A DNA stretch of 64,000 nt. It comes from Cytophagaceae bacterium (GTDB lineage Bacteria; Bacteroidota; Bacteroidia; Cytophagales; UBA9547). Position numbers and translations under genes: made by a program. The notes under the pieces are model-generated. The model saw only the letters and a program-made list of their open reading frames with translations. It had not been told where the DNA came from and did not search any database. Position 1 is the first letter of the stretch. Every line of letters starts with the position of its first letter. This document shows positions 17,394 to 26,459 of this stretch, one piece after another. The stretch covers positions 124,001 through 188,000 of the forward strand of contig JAIYAU010000034.1 in the NCBI GenBank assembly GCA_027488865.1, given 5' to 3'.

Positions 17394-18605
17394 TTAACTA
17401 AATTTAATAGCTTTCACTGGCTTTATATTGGGCAAAATAATAATTGGTACCAACAAAGCTAAAATAATTAAGCCGCTTATAATGAGGTTTAAGAATAGAA
17501 TATTGACAAAATCCCAGTGAATAGGCACGGCATCCATATAATAGTTGTCAGGATCTAAAGGGACGACGTGAAAATAATACTGAATTAAACAATAACCGAT
17601 ACCAAAAATATTACCTAAAAGTAGTCCCTTAAACAAGATATGGAGCCCATTATATAGAAAGATTAGCCCTATTTGTGTATTGGTAGCTCCAACGGCTTTA
17701 AGAATACCAATCATGTTGGTTCTTTCCATCATGAGCACTACCACTGTAGACATCATGTTGAATCCGGCCACAGACATTATGATAATCAAAAAAATAATAA
17801 CGTTTTTATCCAAAAGTCTTAGCCAGTCAAATATTTGAATGTATTTTTCAGTTACTACTTCCATTTGCAGGTCTATGTCCATGGCGTCATAAACGGCTTC
17901 TGAGGTTGGCGTTAGTTCCTGAAAATCTTTTACGAAAATTTCTATTCCACCAATAATGGAGTCATTCCAACCATTTATTTTTCTTATTAACTGTAAATCA
18001 CCAATTACATAATATTCGTCAAACTCCTCCATACCTGTTTGATAGATTCCTGTAATCTTAATTTTGCGGTATCTAGGAGGATTCTGAATAAAATAAACTA
18101 GCACTTCATCGTTGAGTTTAAGTCTTAGTTTGTTAGCCATCCTTCTACTCAAAAGTACTTCTTTACTATCTTTATCACCCTGAAGGTTAGGAAACCTTCC
18201 TTCTATCAAATTTTGTTGAAAACTGGTTTGATTAAAGTCAGCATCAATGCCTTTAAAAATAATACCATGTACTTCTTCTTCGGTTTTAAGCAATCCTGTC
18301 TTAAGACTAAACGACTGTACATGATCTATTTGTGATATTTTATCATACCTATTTTTTCTATTAACAGACATAGGCATTTCTTCAAAAGAGTCGTTTTCGT
18401 CAAATTTGGTAATTTGAATATGAGACCCAAAGCTAATTATTTTATCACGTATAGTTCGTTTAAAGCCTTCGAGGATCGCAAAAGAAATAATCATAACGAA
18501 TAATCCAACTGCTATACTAGAAATAGCAATGTTGGTAACTGTTGATGAGAAACTCTCCCCATCCGTTTTACGAATTTTTCTTCCTATAAAAAATGAAATA
18601 TTCAA
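17394..18605 (-). CDS. FtsX/LolE-type ABC transporter permease
   Basis: This 403-residue inner-membrane permease belongs to the lipoprotein-releasing (LolC/E) or MacB-like type. It has a cytoplasmic N-terminus, TM1 at ~25-45 (NIAISSIAVGLFVMIISFAIL), a large periplasmic domain (~50-265), then three TM segments with the FtsX core (VAGFNMMSTVVVLMMERTNMIGILKAVGAT). The start is the TTG at 18605. No in-frame ATG lies near enough to preserve the cytoplasmic N-terminus and TM1. No ATPase gene is adjacent, so its LolD-like partner is elsewhere. It probably moves lipoproteins from the inner membrane, by family analogy. Confidence 0.85.
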   Translation of the reverse strand: MNISFFIGRKIRKTDGESFSSTVTNIAISSIAVGLFVMIISFAILEGFKRTIRDKIISFGSHIQITKFDENDSFEEMPMSVNRKNRYDKISQIDHVQSFSLKTGLLKTEEEVHGIIFKGIDADFNQTSFQQNLIEGRFPNLQGDKDSKEVLLSRRMANKLRLKLNDEVLVYFIQNPPRYRKIKITGIYQTGMEEFDEYYVIGDLQLIRKINGWNDSIIGGIEIFVKDFQELTPTSEAVYDAMDIDLQMEVVTEKYIQIFDWLRLLDKNVIIFLIIIMSVAGFNMMSTVVVLMMERTNMIGILKAVGATNTQIGLIFLYNGLHILFKGLLLGNIFGIGYCLIQYYFHVVPLDPDNYYMDAVPIHWDFVNILFLNLIISGLIILALLVPIIILPNIKPVKAIKFS

Positions 18606-18733
18606 CTTAAGATGTTGATTATATAAAGTGATATGTGCAAAGTTAATAAGTTGTGGAATTTAACCTTAGCTTTTGCCAAGTGTTTTATAATATTCGTGTG
18701 AATTATGTTGCCATGAGCGATATTTTCTAGAAC

Positions 18734-18763
18734 TTTGATAAAAAATGGATATAAAAATCTTTG
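18734..18763 (+). promoter_or_regulatory. promoter of the cytochrome-b5-like gene, near-leaderless
   Basis: TTTG (18734-18737), an 18-base spacer, then AATCTTTG (18756-18763; one mismatch to TAnnTTTG). The predicted start falls at 18768-18770, on the ATG at 18770. This is the same leaderless arrangement as at 5200. Confidence 0.45.
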
Positions 18764-18769
18764 TACAGA

Positions 18770-19009
18770 ATGAATATATCATTGCCTGAATATTCTAAAC
18801 AACAACTTGCGCTCAGAAACGGGGTGGACCGTGAGGAGATATGGATTGCTTTTGAGGGAAAAATTTATGATGTGGCTAAATCTAGGTTATGGAAAAATGG
18901 GCAACATTATGAACATTGGGCTGGCCAAGACCTAACAGAAGAGCTAAAAGATGCACCTCACAATGCTCACGTTTTTGATAAATTTAAAATAGTTGGAGTA
19001 TTAAAATAG
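18770..19009 (+). CDS. mini cytochrome b5-like heme-binding domain protein
   Basis: This 79-residue soluble protein consists of one cytochrome-b5/MAPR-type domain: a WIAFEGKIYDVAKS strand pair, then WKNGQHYEHWAGQDLTEELKDAPHNAHV, then FDKFKIVGVLK. His46, His49, His64 and His67 are candidate axial ligands. The classical HPGG loop is replaced by GQHYEHWAG, as in the membrane-associated progesterone-receptor-like and bacterial short forms. A TTG three codons earlier also fits the frame but lies within the promoter. It converges with mutL (4 bp between stops). Its redox partner is unknown. Confidence 0.8.
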   Translation: MNISLPEYSKQQLALRNGVDREEIWIAFEGKIYDVAKSRLWKNGQHYEHWAGQDLTEELKDAPHNAHVFDKFKIVGVLK

Positions 19010-19013
19010 ACTA

Positions 19014-20846
19014 TTAGTTTCCTAAAAATGAGGCGATTTTGACCATATCCATTACAACATAGGTTCTATTACCATCTGGCGAATAAAGAGGTTGCTTACA
19101 GGCAAAAAGCTGATCTATGAGGCTGGTCATTTCCTGAGTGCTTAATTTTACACCCTTTTTTAAACTGGATTTTTTTGCCATTGCACGTGCCAAAGACTCA
19201 TTTACACCCAACTTAAGCTCTGATTGATTATGTTTAAACTGTTCAATTAATCCTTCAAAAAGTTGCTTTTCATCACCACCCCTTATGTCTGTAGGTACTC
19301 CATTGATCACAATCATATTTTTCCCTAGAAAACTAAATGAAAAGCCTAATGCATGAATTTCTGTTTCTAGCTCACTAACTAGGCCATAATCTGTTGGAGA
19401 CAATTCTATTGACAATGGAAAAAGGAATTGCTGAGAAGCACCAAATTTTTTATCCAACATATCTAGGTATTTTTCATAGTGAATTCGTTCACCAGCTAGC
19501 TGTTGATCAATAAGCATAATTCCAGCGCGTATTTGGCTCAAAATATAGGTATTATGAATTTGATATAAGTTACTTGACTCGGTGTGCAGTTGTTCTTTTT
19601 CAAAAAGATTCTCAATTTTATTAATCGAACTTTCCACCGTAAGCACCTGAGAGATAGGATTTAACTCGCTTTGTTCATTAGAGAAGTCGTACATTTTTTC
19701 CCAGTTTTTTAGGTTGTGTTGTTCCTGAGGCGATTTGCGCTGGATATTATCTTGATATGCATTATTAAAATCATTTTTTAGGGATTGTCTATCCATTCCA
19801 AATGAAAGTTTTATGCTATTTACATCACTTTCAAAATCTATGCTAGATGCTATCAAATGCGTTCCTAGTGACCTCCTTATAGCGGCATTCACCAACCCAT
19901 ACACACTTCGCTCGTCATCAAATTTTATTTCTATTTTTGAAGGATGTACGTTTACGTCAATATGTGAGGGATCTATTTCAATAAAAAGCACATAAAAAGG
20001 GAAGCTTTCTTCTGGCAATAGGCTGTCAAATGCTTCCATTACAGCGTGATGCAAATAAGGATGTCGGAAAAAGCGATTATTAACAAAAAAGAACTGTTCT
20101 CCTCTTGTCTTTTTGGCAAAATCTGGCTTGCCGATATAACCTGTTATAGTCGCAAGTGCAGAATTTTCTTCTTTACAAGGAATAATTTGTTCTCTATAAG
20201 AATTGCCAAACAAACCCAAAATTCTTTGATTCAGCTTACCGCTTGGCAGTCTATAAATCTCTTGGTCGGCATTGACTAAACTGAATGCGATTTCGGGAAA
20301 GGCCAAAGCTACTTTGGTAAATTCATCTAAAATATGTTTAAACTCAACAGTGTTGGTTTTTAAAAAATTTCGTCTTGCAGGTACATTATAGAAAAGATTT
20401 TTGACAATTATTTGAGTGCCTGGCGACATTTGGGCAGGTTCTTGACTTTTTACCTCAGATGCCTCAATACAAATATTTGTGCCCAATTCGCTTTCTGCTT
20501 TTCTACTTTTGAGCTCAACTTGTGCCACTGCAGCAATAGATGCCATAGCTTCACCTCTAAAACCCATAGTGCGAATGTTAAACAAATCGCCAGACTTACT
20601 TATTTTAGAGGTGGCGTGACGCTCAAAACACATTCTTGCGTCAGTTTCAGACATTCCATGGCCATCATCGACAACTTGCACCAACTGTTTGCCAGCATCT
20701 TTTATGATTAGTTGGATATTTTGACTGTGAGCATCTACAGAATTTTCTAATAACTCCTTCACTATGGATGCAGGCCTTTGCACCACCTCTCCGGCGGCTA
20801 TTTGGTTAGCTAGAAATTCAGGTAATAATTTAATAATATCAGGCAC
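19014..20846 (-). CDS. mutL: DNA mismatch repair protein MutL
   Basis: This 610-residue GHKL-ATPase links MutS mismatch recognition to strand processing. The N-terminal ATPase motifs are present: AAGEVVQRPASIVKELLENSVDA, DDGHGM, TSKI and GFRGEAMASIA. The DNA-binding transducer domain (FFVNNRFFRHPYLHHAV, DVNVHPSKIEIKF) follows, then a C-terminal dimerisation region ending in CKQPLYSPDGNRTYVVMD. The start is GTG at 20846, because an in-frame stop lies directly upstream. The C-terminal region lacks the clear DQHAxxER endonuclease motif (DQQLAGERIHYE is present as a remnant), so nicking activity is doubtful. Confidence 0.95.
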   Translation of the reverse strand: MPDIIKLLPEFLANQIAAGEVVQRPASIVKELLENSVDAHSQNIQLIIKDAGKQLVQVVDDGHGMSETDARMCFERHATSKISKSGDLFNIRTMGFRGEAMASIAAVAQVELKSRKAESELGTNICIEASEVKSQEPAQMSPGTQIIVKNLFYNVPARRNFLKTNTVEFKHILDEFTKVALAFPEIAFSLVNADQEIYRLPSGKLNQRILGLFGNSYREQIIPCKEENSALATITGYIGKPDFAKKTRGEQFFFVNNRFFRHPYLHHAVMEAFDSLLPEESFPFYVLFIEIDPSHIDVNVHPSKIEIKFDDERSVYGLVNAAIRRSLGTHLIASSIDFESDVNSIKLSFGMDRQSLKNDFNNAYQDNIQRKSPQEQHNLKNWEKMYDFSNEQSELNPISQVLTVESSINKIENLFEKEQLHTESSNLYQIHNTYILSQIRAGIMLIDQQLAGERIHYEKYLDMLDKKFGASQQFLFPLSIELSPTDYGLVSELETEIHALGFSFSFLGKNMIVINGVPTDIRGGDEKQLFEGLIEQFKHNQSELKLGVNESLARAMAKKSSLKKGVKLSTQEMTSLIDQLFACKQPLYSPDGNRTYVVMDMVKIASFLGN

Positions 20847-20956
20847 TTATCAATCTTGGATTATAGTTTGGGTATTAAATAAAATTCAAAGGATAGTCTT
20901 ATAACTTATAAAATGAAATTTAAGTTTGAACATCGATAAGATAAAATCAGAGGTTC

Positions 20957-23203
20957 TTACTGTTCTAAAATCATTAATTTGGCAAAACCCAATAAAAGTG
21001 TTTTATCACCAATGTTTTCAAATGATATTACTGCCTTTTTGTCATTTCCACTAATGTCTACCATCTTTACAACGCCAAAACCAAACTTAATATGTTCAAC
21101 TTTCATACCTGCTTTTAAAATATTAAGATTACTTGGGTTAAAATTAGAAGAGGGCGTATGCAATGGCACAACTGGCAAGGCTGGTTTGGGAATCAGGTTT
21201 CTCCTTTGCAAGGGTTCGTCCTTGGAAAATTGTGGGAAAAAATCTTCCTGTTGTACAAACTTCTTAGTTACTTTTAAATATTTTGCATCTATTTCATCTA
21301 AGAAACGACTTGGTTCACAGGGCTTTATTTTACCAAACCTATATCTTGAAGTGGCATAAGACAAAGTAAGCTTCTTTTCGGCCCGAGTGATAGCCACATA
21401 AAATAACCTTCTTTCTTCTTCCAAATCATCGCGACTACTGAGCATCATTTGAGAAGGAAAGAGGTCTTCTTCAAGTCCTACTACAAAAACGCTTTTAAAT
21501 TCAAGACCTTTAGATGAATGTATAGTCATTAAAGTGACCGTTTCTTCATCACTTTCTCCCTTTTTCTCTGTATCTGTGAGCAAAGATACTTCTTGTAAGA
21601 AAGCACCAAGGGTTTTATCCTCTCTTTCAGGACTATCAACAAACTCCTTGATAGCATTCAGCAATTCTTGAATATTTTCATAACGTGCCAAGCCCTCTAC
21701 CGTTTTATCGTCGTAGAGTTCTTTTAACAAACCTGAATTTTTGGCAATGAATGTAGCAGCTTCGAAAGCGTCTTTGGCTTTAGTGGCCACTTCGAAACTT
21801 TTAATTAAAATACTAAAAGCCTGTATAGTTTCTGAGGCCCTACCTCCAATTAACCTATTGTAAGCAACAATTACATCCCAAAGTGCAACATTATTCTCGT
21901 CGGCCTTCACAATAATATTTGCCACAGTAGAATCGCCAATTCCGCGTCTTGGATAATTTATTATTCTCTTAAGCGCCTCTTCGTCGTTATGATTAACAGT
22001 GAGTCTCAAATAAGCCACTAAGTCTTTCACTTCCTTTCTTTGATAAAAAGACAGCCCACCCACGATTTTATATTTGATATTCATACGCCGAAGCGATTCT
22101 TCAAAAGATCTAGATTGAGAATTAGTGCGATACAAAATAGCAAAGTCTCCAAATCTAAGTTTATCCTGCATTTTCTGTTCAAAAATGGCATTGGCTACTA
22201 ATCGACCTTCTTCGTTGTCAGAACTCGCTTTTATAACTTCTACTAAATCTCCAGAATCATTAGATGTCCATACGGCTTTTCGTAATTGTGCATGGTTTTT
22301 TGATATCAATGAGTTGGCTGACTGCACAATATTTTGGGTGGAGCGATAGTTCTGTTCGAGTTTTATTACCTTAAGATCTGGATAATCTTTTTCAAAGTTT
22401 AATATATTTTGAATGTCTGCACCTCTAAACGCATAAATACTCTGGGCGTCGTCACCTACAACGCATATGTTTTCTCTTAGGGCAGATAACTTTCTGGTAA
22501 TTAAATACTGTGATATGTTGGTATCTTGAAACTCATCTACCATCACATAATGAAATCTATTTTGATATTTATTTAATACATCAAGGTGTAGTTTAAATAA
22601 AACATTGGTATTATACAAAAGATCATCAAAATCCATCGCTCCAGCCTTAAAACATCGCTCGGCATATTTAAGGTAAATTTTACCTGTGTGAGGGCGCAAG
22701 GCTGCGGCATCATCAGCCATTAAAATTGGATCTTTAGCATAAGTCTGAGGACCGATAAGTCTGTTTTTTGCGGAAGAAATACGCGCTAAAATGCTTGAAG
22801 GCTTGTATATTTTATCGTCAAGGTGCAATTCTTTAAGAATGGTTTTGATTAAAGATTTTGCATCGTCGGTATCATAAATTGTGAAGTTACTAGGATAACC
22901 AAGTTTTTCTGCTTCGACCCGTAAAATTCTAGCGAATACAGAGTGAAAAGTGCCCATCCAAAGATTTTTTGCTTCTGAACCTACAACACTTTCTATTCTA
23001 TTTCGCATTTCTTTAGCAGCTTTGTTGGTAAAGGTTAGCGACAAAATGTTGAAGGCGTCAACACCATTTCCTATCAAATTTGCAATGCGGTATGTAAGTA
23101 CACGTGTTTTGCCCGATCCTGCCCCAGCGATTATCATCATGGGGCCTTCGGTATTTAATACTGCTTCTCGTTGTGGAGGGTTAAGAGATTCTAAATAATC
23201 CAT
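20957..23203 (-). CDS. UvrD/PcrA-type ATP-dependent DNA helicase
   Basis: This 748-residue SF1A 3'-5' helicase acts in nucleotide excision repair, mismatch repair or replication restart. Motifs run in order: the Q-motif LNPPQREAV, Walker A AGAGSGKT (26-33), DEFQDTN (motif II), VGDDAQSIYAFRGA (III), QNYRST (IV), TIHSSKGLEFKSVFVVGLEE (V) and YVAITRAEKKL (VI). The C-terminal ~60 residues carry the PcrA-type KVEHIKFGFGVV module that binds RNA polymerase in relatives. It lies just upstream of mutL on the same strand (110 bp). Confidence 0.95.
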   Translation of the reverse strand: MDYLESLNPPQREAVLNTEGPMMIIAGAGSGKTRVLTYRIANLIGNGVDAFNILSLTFTNKAAKEMRNRIESVVGSEAKNLWMGTFHSVFARILRVEAEKLGYPSNFTIYDTDDAKSLIKTILKELHLDDKIYKPSSILARISSAKNRLIGPQTYAKDPILMADDAAALRPHTGKIYLKYAERCFKAGAMDFDDLLYNTNVLFKLHLDVLNKYQNRFHYVMVDEFQDTNISQYLITRKLSALRENICVVGDDAQSIYAFRGADIQNILNFEKDYPDLKVIKLEQNYRSTQNIVQSANSLISKNHAQLRKAVWTSNDSGDLVEVIKASSDNEEGRLVANAIFEQKMQDKLRFGDFAILYRTNSQSRSFEESLRRMNIKYKIVGGLSFYQRKEVKDLVAYLRLTVNHNDEEALKRIINYPRRGIGDSTVANIIVKADENNVALWDVIVAYNRLIGGRASETIQAFSILIKSFEVATKAKDAFEAATFIAKNSGLLKELYDDKTVEGLARYENIQELLNAIKEFVDSPEREDKTLGAFLQEVSLLTDTEKKGESDEETVTLMTIHSSKGLEFKSVFVVGLEEDLFPSQMMLSSRDDLEEERRLFYVAITRAEKKLTLSYATSRYRFGKIKPCEPSRFLDEIDAKYLKVTKKFVQQEDFFPQFSKDEPLQRRNLIPKPALPVVPLHTPSSNFNPSNLNILKAGMKVEHIKFGFGVVKMVDISGNDKKAVISFENIGDKTLLLGFAKLMILEQ

Positions 23204-23290
23204 AACGCAAAGTTACACTGGTTTTAAAAACTTGTGACTAAAATTATTCAATAATTGCCTAAAATAGGATTGAGAGAATGTATTCTGTTA

Positions 23291-23617
23291 TTATCTTATG
23301 GCAACGTCAATTATCGTATTCTCTCCTATGTCGTTATTAATCAACGTTAATATTTTTGACTTGGACATAATAAGTTCATTTTTAAGTGGTGCCGAATCAA
23401 TGGTAATAAAAAGGACCTTTTTATGTATGTAAATTTTGCTGGTTCTGTTGGCAATTGTTTTACCCATTATGCGTTCCCATGAGGCCAATACATTGGTTTC
23501 GTTAAACTTATCTTTGATTTTAAAGGCATCCAACAACAGCTCAATTGCACCTTTTAAAGAATGGACTTCTGCATGACGTTTTGTAATAGGATTCTTGTCT
23601 GGTTTTCTAAGTTTCAT
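23291..23617 (-). CDS. DUF721 (DciA-like) protein
   Basis: This 108-residue small basic protein has the DUF721 pattern ELLLDAFKIKDKFNETNVLASWERIMGKTIANRTSKIYI, with the SWxxxxG core. DUF721 includes DciA, an ancestral loader or operator of the replicative helicase DnaB in bacteria without DnaC/DnaI. The same role is plausible here but inferred. It follows mtgA after 3 bp on the minus strand and is therefore probably co-translated with it. It ends about 87 bp before the helicase gene. Confidence 0.82.
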   Translation of the reverse strand: MKLRKPDKNPITKRHAEVHSLKGAIELLLDAFKIKDKFNETNVLASWERIMGKTIANRTSKIYIHKKVLFITIDSAPLKNELIMSKSKILTLINNDIGENTIIDVAIR

Positions 23618-23620
23618 CTT

Positions 23621-24394
23621 TTAGTCAAAGTTAAGTTTACCTATTATAGTCATGTTACGTCTTATCCAGCGTTGTTTCTTTTGTACAAAGGAAGTTGGGT
23701 GTGTAACGGACCATTTTCTTGGGCTTGGCAAAATAGAGACAATGGATGCTGCCTCGGATTTGGTCAAACGCTTAGCAGATTTTTTATAATATTTTTTTGA
23801 AGCAGCCTCCGCGCCATATATTCCGTCTCCCATTTCAATTACATTTACGTATACCTCCAAAATCCTTTCTTTGGACCAAACGAGTTCTATCAACATGGTA
23901 AAGTAAGCCTCGATTCCCTTTCTAATCCAGTTACGACCAGGCCAAAGAAATACATTTTTGGCCGTTTGTTGACTAATGGTGCTTCCTCCCTTTATCTTTT
24001 TATGATTTTTATTGTGCTTAAGTGCGTTACCAATAGCCTCAAAGTCGAAACCATTGTGAATCAAAAATTGTGCGTCTTCACCTGCCACAGCTGCCAAAGG
24101 CACGTAGCCACATTCCTCAAAATCAACCCAGTCCTTTTTAAGTTTAATTTCTTTACCAGCACCTATTTGTTCAACCACCCTTATCAGCATAAGGGGAGTG
24201 AGCAGTACAGGTACAAAACGATATAAAATCACCATAAATATGGACGAGGCAAAGAAAAACACAACTAGCCTTATCGTCCAAAATTTGAGCAGTTGCAGCC
24301 CTTTTTTATAAGTGCTTGCTAACTTAGCTAATGGTTTTGCACCAGATTTTTTACTAGCACTTGTGGCTTTTAGTTTATTTTTACGAACTGCCAA
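23621..24394 (-). CDS. mtgA: monofunctional peptidoglycan glycosyltransferase
   Basis: This 257-residue GT51 enzyme polymerises lipid II into glycan strands. A basic cytoplasmic tail (~1-35) is followed by one TM helix (~40-62), then the GT51 domain: EDAQFLIHNGFDF (catalytic Glu), IKGGSTISQQTAKNVFLW, RKGIEAYFTMLIE and ILEVYVNVIEMGDGIYGAEAAS. No transpeptidase domain is present. The start is TTG at 24394; no ATG is available upstream before a stop codon. The DUF721 gene follows immediately. Confidence 0.94.
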   Translation of the reverse strand: MAVRKNKLKATSASKKSGAKPLAKLASTYKKGLQLLKFWTIRLVVFFFASSIFMVILYRFVPVLLTPLMLIRVVEQIGAGKEIKLKKDWVDFEECGYVPLAAVAGEDAQFLIHNGFDFEAIGNALKHNKNHKKIKGGSTISQQTAKNVFLWPGRNWIRKGIEAYFTMLIELVWSKERILEVYVNVIEMGDGIYGAEAASKKYYKKSAKRLTKSEAASIVSILPSPRKWSVTHPTSFVQKKQRWIRRNMTIIGKLNFD

Positions 24395-24564
24395 AATAAC
24401 AATGTTTGAAATCCAAAATTACTAATATTGTTGCAATGGAAATGATTAATTATAAAAAAAGCTTTTTGAGATGTAAACGAGAAAAAAGACTGAATAATAA
24501 ACAATTATAATATAAAGGTTTATAAACGAGCCAATTAGTTAAGTAAATCAATGTTGGCTAAAAA

Positions 24565-24597
24565 ATAAAAAAGGCCATCATTTTAATGACAGCCTCT
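24565..24597 (-). terminator. intrinsic terminator of the 24623-25606 lipoprotein gene
   Basis: On the minus strand AGGCTGTCATT-AA-AATGATGGCCT, with a small internal mismatch, is followed by a T-run. It starts about 25 bp past the stop at 24623. Confidence 0.75.
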
Positions 24598-24622
24598 AAA
24601 ATCTACCTACCTCCTCTTTGGT

Positions 24623-25606
24623 TTAGAAGTTTCTATACAAGGTTAAGATAAATTCTCCTTGTGTATTATTTCTCTTTGTATAAGTAATTTTTGCGGATGT
24701 TTTAGAGCAATTTTCCGATACCATTGTACCCGAAACATTATATCCAAATTCAATTGTGTTAGTTTTATTTCCTACCTCATGGGTGTATTTACCAGATGTG
24801 ATTCTGTTTTGAGTTTTATTTGTACAAGTTAATCTTTCTATCACTATTGGCGTTACTATTTTGTTGGTAAAGTTAGTGCCAAATCTATTGGTGCCAGTTT
24901 CTACTATTCCGCCTTCTACATTTGATGAAGACAAGGTGATTTTAAAATATTCGAACTCTCTTTTTCTTGAGATTGACCAGTTGCGTTCAGATCCACCGTC
25001 AAATGCCGCTTTCATTGTACCGCTAATGGAGTGTGATACTTTAGAAGAGTTTGGCGTAATTAATGCGTAAATGGCTCTACCACCTGTTACATTAGTAACT
25101 ATATGCTCTCCGTTTATCAAAATTGACTTGCCACTTGCAATGTTGGTAACCTTTAAGTTTACAAAAATTACTTTTAATACAGCTCCTTGGTCAGACCATA
25201 CTTTAGGATTGGTACCCGTGGTGTCCAATTGTGCAATAATTGTTCCGGTGCGTGTTCTTTGTCCATCTTTTGACTCAGAATTATCAAATTTTAAAATTAC
25301 CTTTCTTTGTTTAGGGTATGCATAGGCGGTTTTGGCACCACCTTTATCATCTATAGCAGTAACTGTTATACTATCTGGGTTCGCTGGTGCATCTATTCTA
25401 GCTATTGTTGACCCAAACGAACTATTTTCGGTATAAGAACTAGCTTCATTTATTGCTTGATCACCTTCTTCACGGGCTGTAGAGGCATCGGATGAACTGA
25501 TAGAGGCTTCTTCTGTTGTAACTTCTTCGTCATTTTTTTTACAGGACGACAAAACAAATACCGTGGCAAATGCCAAAATAGCGAGGTTTAAAAAGATTTT
25601 TTTCAT
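24623..25606 (-). CDS. lipoprotein of unknown function
   Basis: This 327-residue lipoprotein has lipobox FVLSSCKKN (Cys21) and a Ser/Glu/Ala-rich flexible stretch (~25-70: EEASISSSDASTAREEGDQ). The beta-rich domain that follows contains repeated short strands such as RKVILKFDNSES and GTIIAQLDTTGTNPKVW. It lacks a catalytic signature. The C-terminal strand KITYTKRNNTQGEFILTLYRNF could pair at the outer membrane. The layout resembles Bacteroidetes surface or periplasmic lipoproteins with one large beta domain. I do not recognise the family. It appears monocistronic, with its own terminator. Confidence 0.65.
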   Translation of the reverse strand: MKKIFLNLAILAFATVFVLSSCKKNDEEVTTEEASISSSDASTAREEGDQAINEASSYTENSSFGSTIARIDAPANPDSITVTAIDDKGGAKTAYAYPKQRKVILKFDNSESKDGQRTRTGTIIAQLDTTGTNPKVWSDQGAVLKVIFVNLKVTNIASGKSILINGEHIVTNVTGGRAIYALITPNSSKVSHSISGTMKAAFDGGSERNWSISRKREFEYFKITLSSSNVEGGIVETGTNRFGTNFTNKIVTPIVIERLTCTNKTQNRITSGKYTHEVGNKTNTIEFGYNVSGTMVSENCSKTSAKITYTKRNNTQGEFILTLYRNF

Positions 25607-25646
25607 GTTTTGATTGTTAATAATGGTGGAATTATCGGAGCAGGAA

Positions 25647-26459
25647 TTAATACAATAGCTTATTGATTTTTATAAAGTTGGAAGCTTCTATTAATAAGGT
25701 ACTGTGCCTACTCTCTAGTTCAAAGATACTTAAGTTATTTAATTTCACTAGTTTTTTTGTCAACTCTCTTAACGGAATTACTAAATCTTGGTTGCCCAAA
25801 AAAACAACAATTTTAAAATCACCAATTTGTTGCGCATGAGTCAATTTTTTAAATGGTGTATTTATTTTCCTAAAAACCATCCAAGTATCATAAACTTGAC
25901 TTCTTTTGACTTGGGTGTCCATTTGGTTTTTGGCAAATTTTATAACAGTAGGATTCGCAAGTTTAAATGAATTTGCCAAAAACAACAACATAAAAAAAAG
26001 ATTTGGATTAAAAACTACTGTTTTATAAAATCTTCTTGACAGTCCGTTACCAGTGGCTAGTTGATACCAAAAATTTGGCACAACACCATCAGGACCGACT
26101 AAAATCAAATGATTTATATCTTTAGCAAAGTACTGTGTTAGTAACAAGGCAAATTTTGCCCCTATACTAAAGCCTATAATGGAAAATTTTTGTATGAATT
26201 CTCTTTCTAAAAACGATGAAAAGAGTGTTATAAAAACTTGTGGGTCAAGAGCCTTATCCTTTTCGACATAATGGCTATCACCATGAAAGAACAAATCAAA
26301 ACTATAAACTGTATATTGATGCAGGTGCTCCGCAAAAGGTTTGTAAACAGATTTGTCTTGCCCAAACCCATGAAATGCCACTAACGCCTTATTTCCTATG
26401 CCATATTTAACATAAGCCATTTTGCAACCACCAGGGCTCAACTGCAGCACATTAATCAT
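25647..26459 (-). CDS. alpha/beta hydrolase
   Basis: This 270-residue cytoplasmic alpha/beta-hydrolase fold protein has an intact triad: nucleophile Ser98 in GFSIGAKF, Asp225 in LGNQDLVIP and His252 in ESRHSTLL. The oxyanion strand VAFHGFGQDKSVY is also present. No lipid or signal sequence. Its start codon overlaps the stop of the HPt gene by 4 bases, so the two are translationally coupled. Substrate unknown. Confidence 0.8.
   Translation of the reverse strand: MINVLQLSPGGCKMAYVKYGIGNKALVAFHGFGQDKSVYKPFAEHLHQYTVYSFDLFFHGDSHYVEKDKALDPQVFITLFSSFLEREFIQKFSIIGFSIGAKFALLLTQYFAKDINHLILVGPDGVVPNFWYQLATGNGLSRRFYKTVVFNPNLFFMLLFLANSFKLANPTVIKFAKNQMDTQVKRSQVYDTWMVFRKINTPFKKLTHAQQIGDFKIVVFLGNQDLVIPLRELTKKLVKLNNLSIFELESRHSTLLIEASNFIKINKLLY

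Noticed and set aside
20979-21359. A 126-codon open frame antisense to the UvrD/PcrA-type helicase gene
   Set aside because: It is opposite the helicase C-terminal coding region, with no motif or upstream signal.
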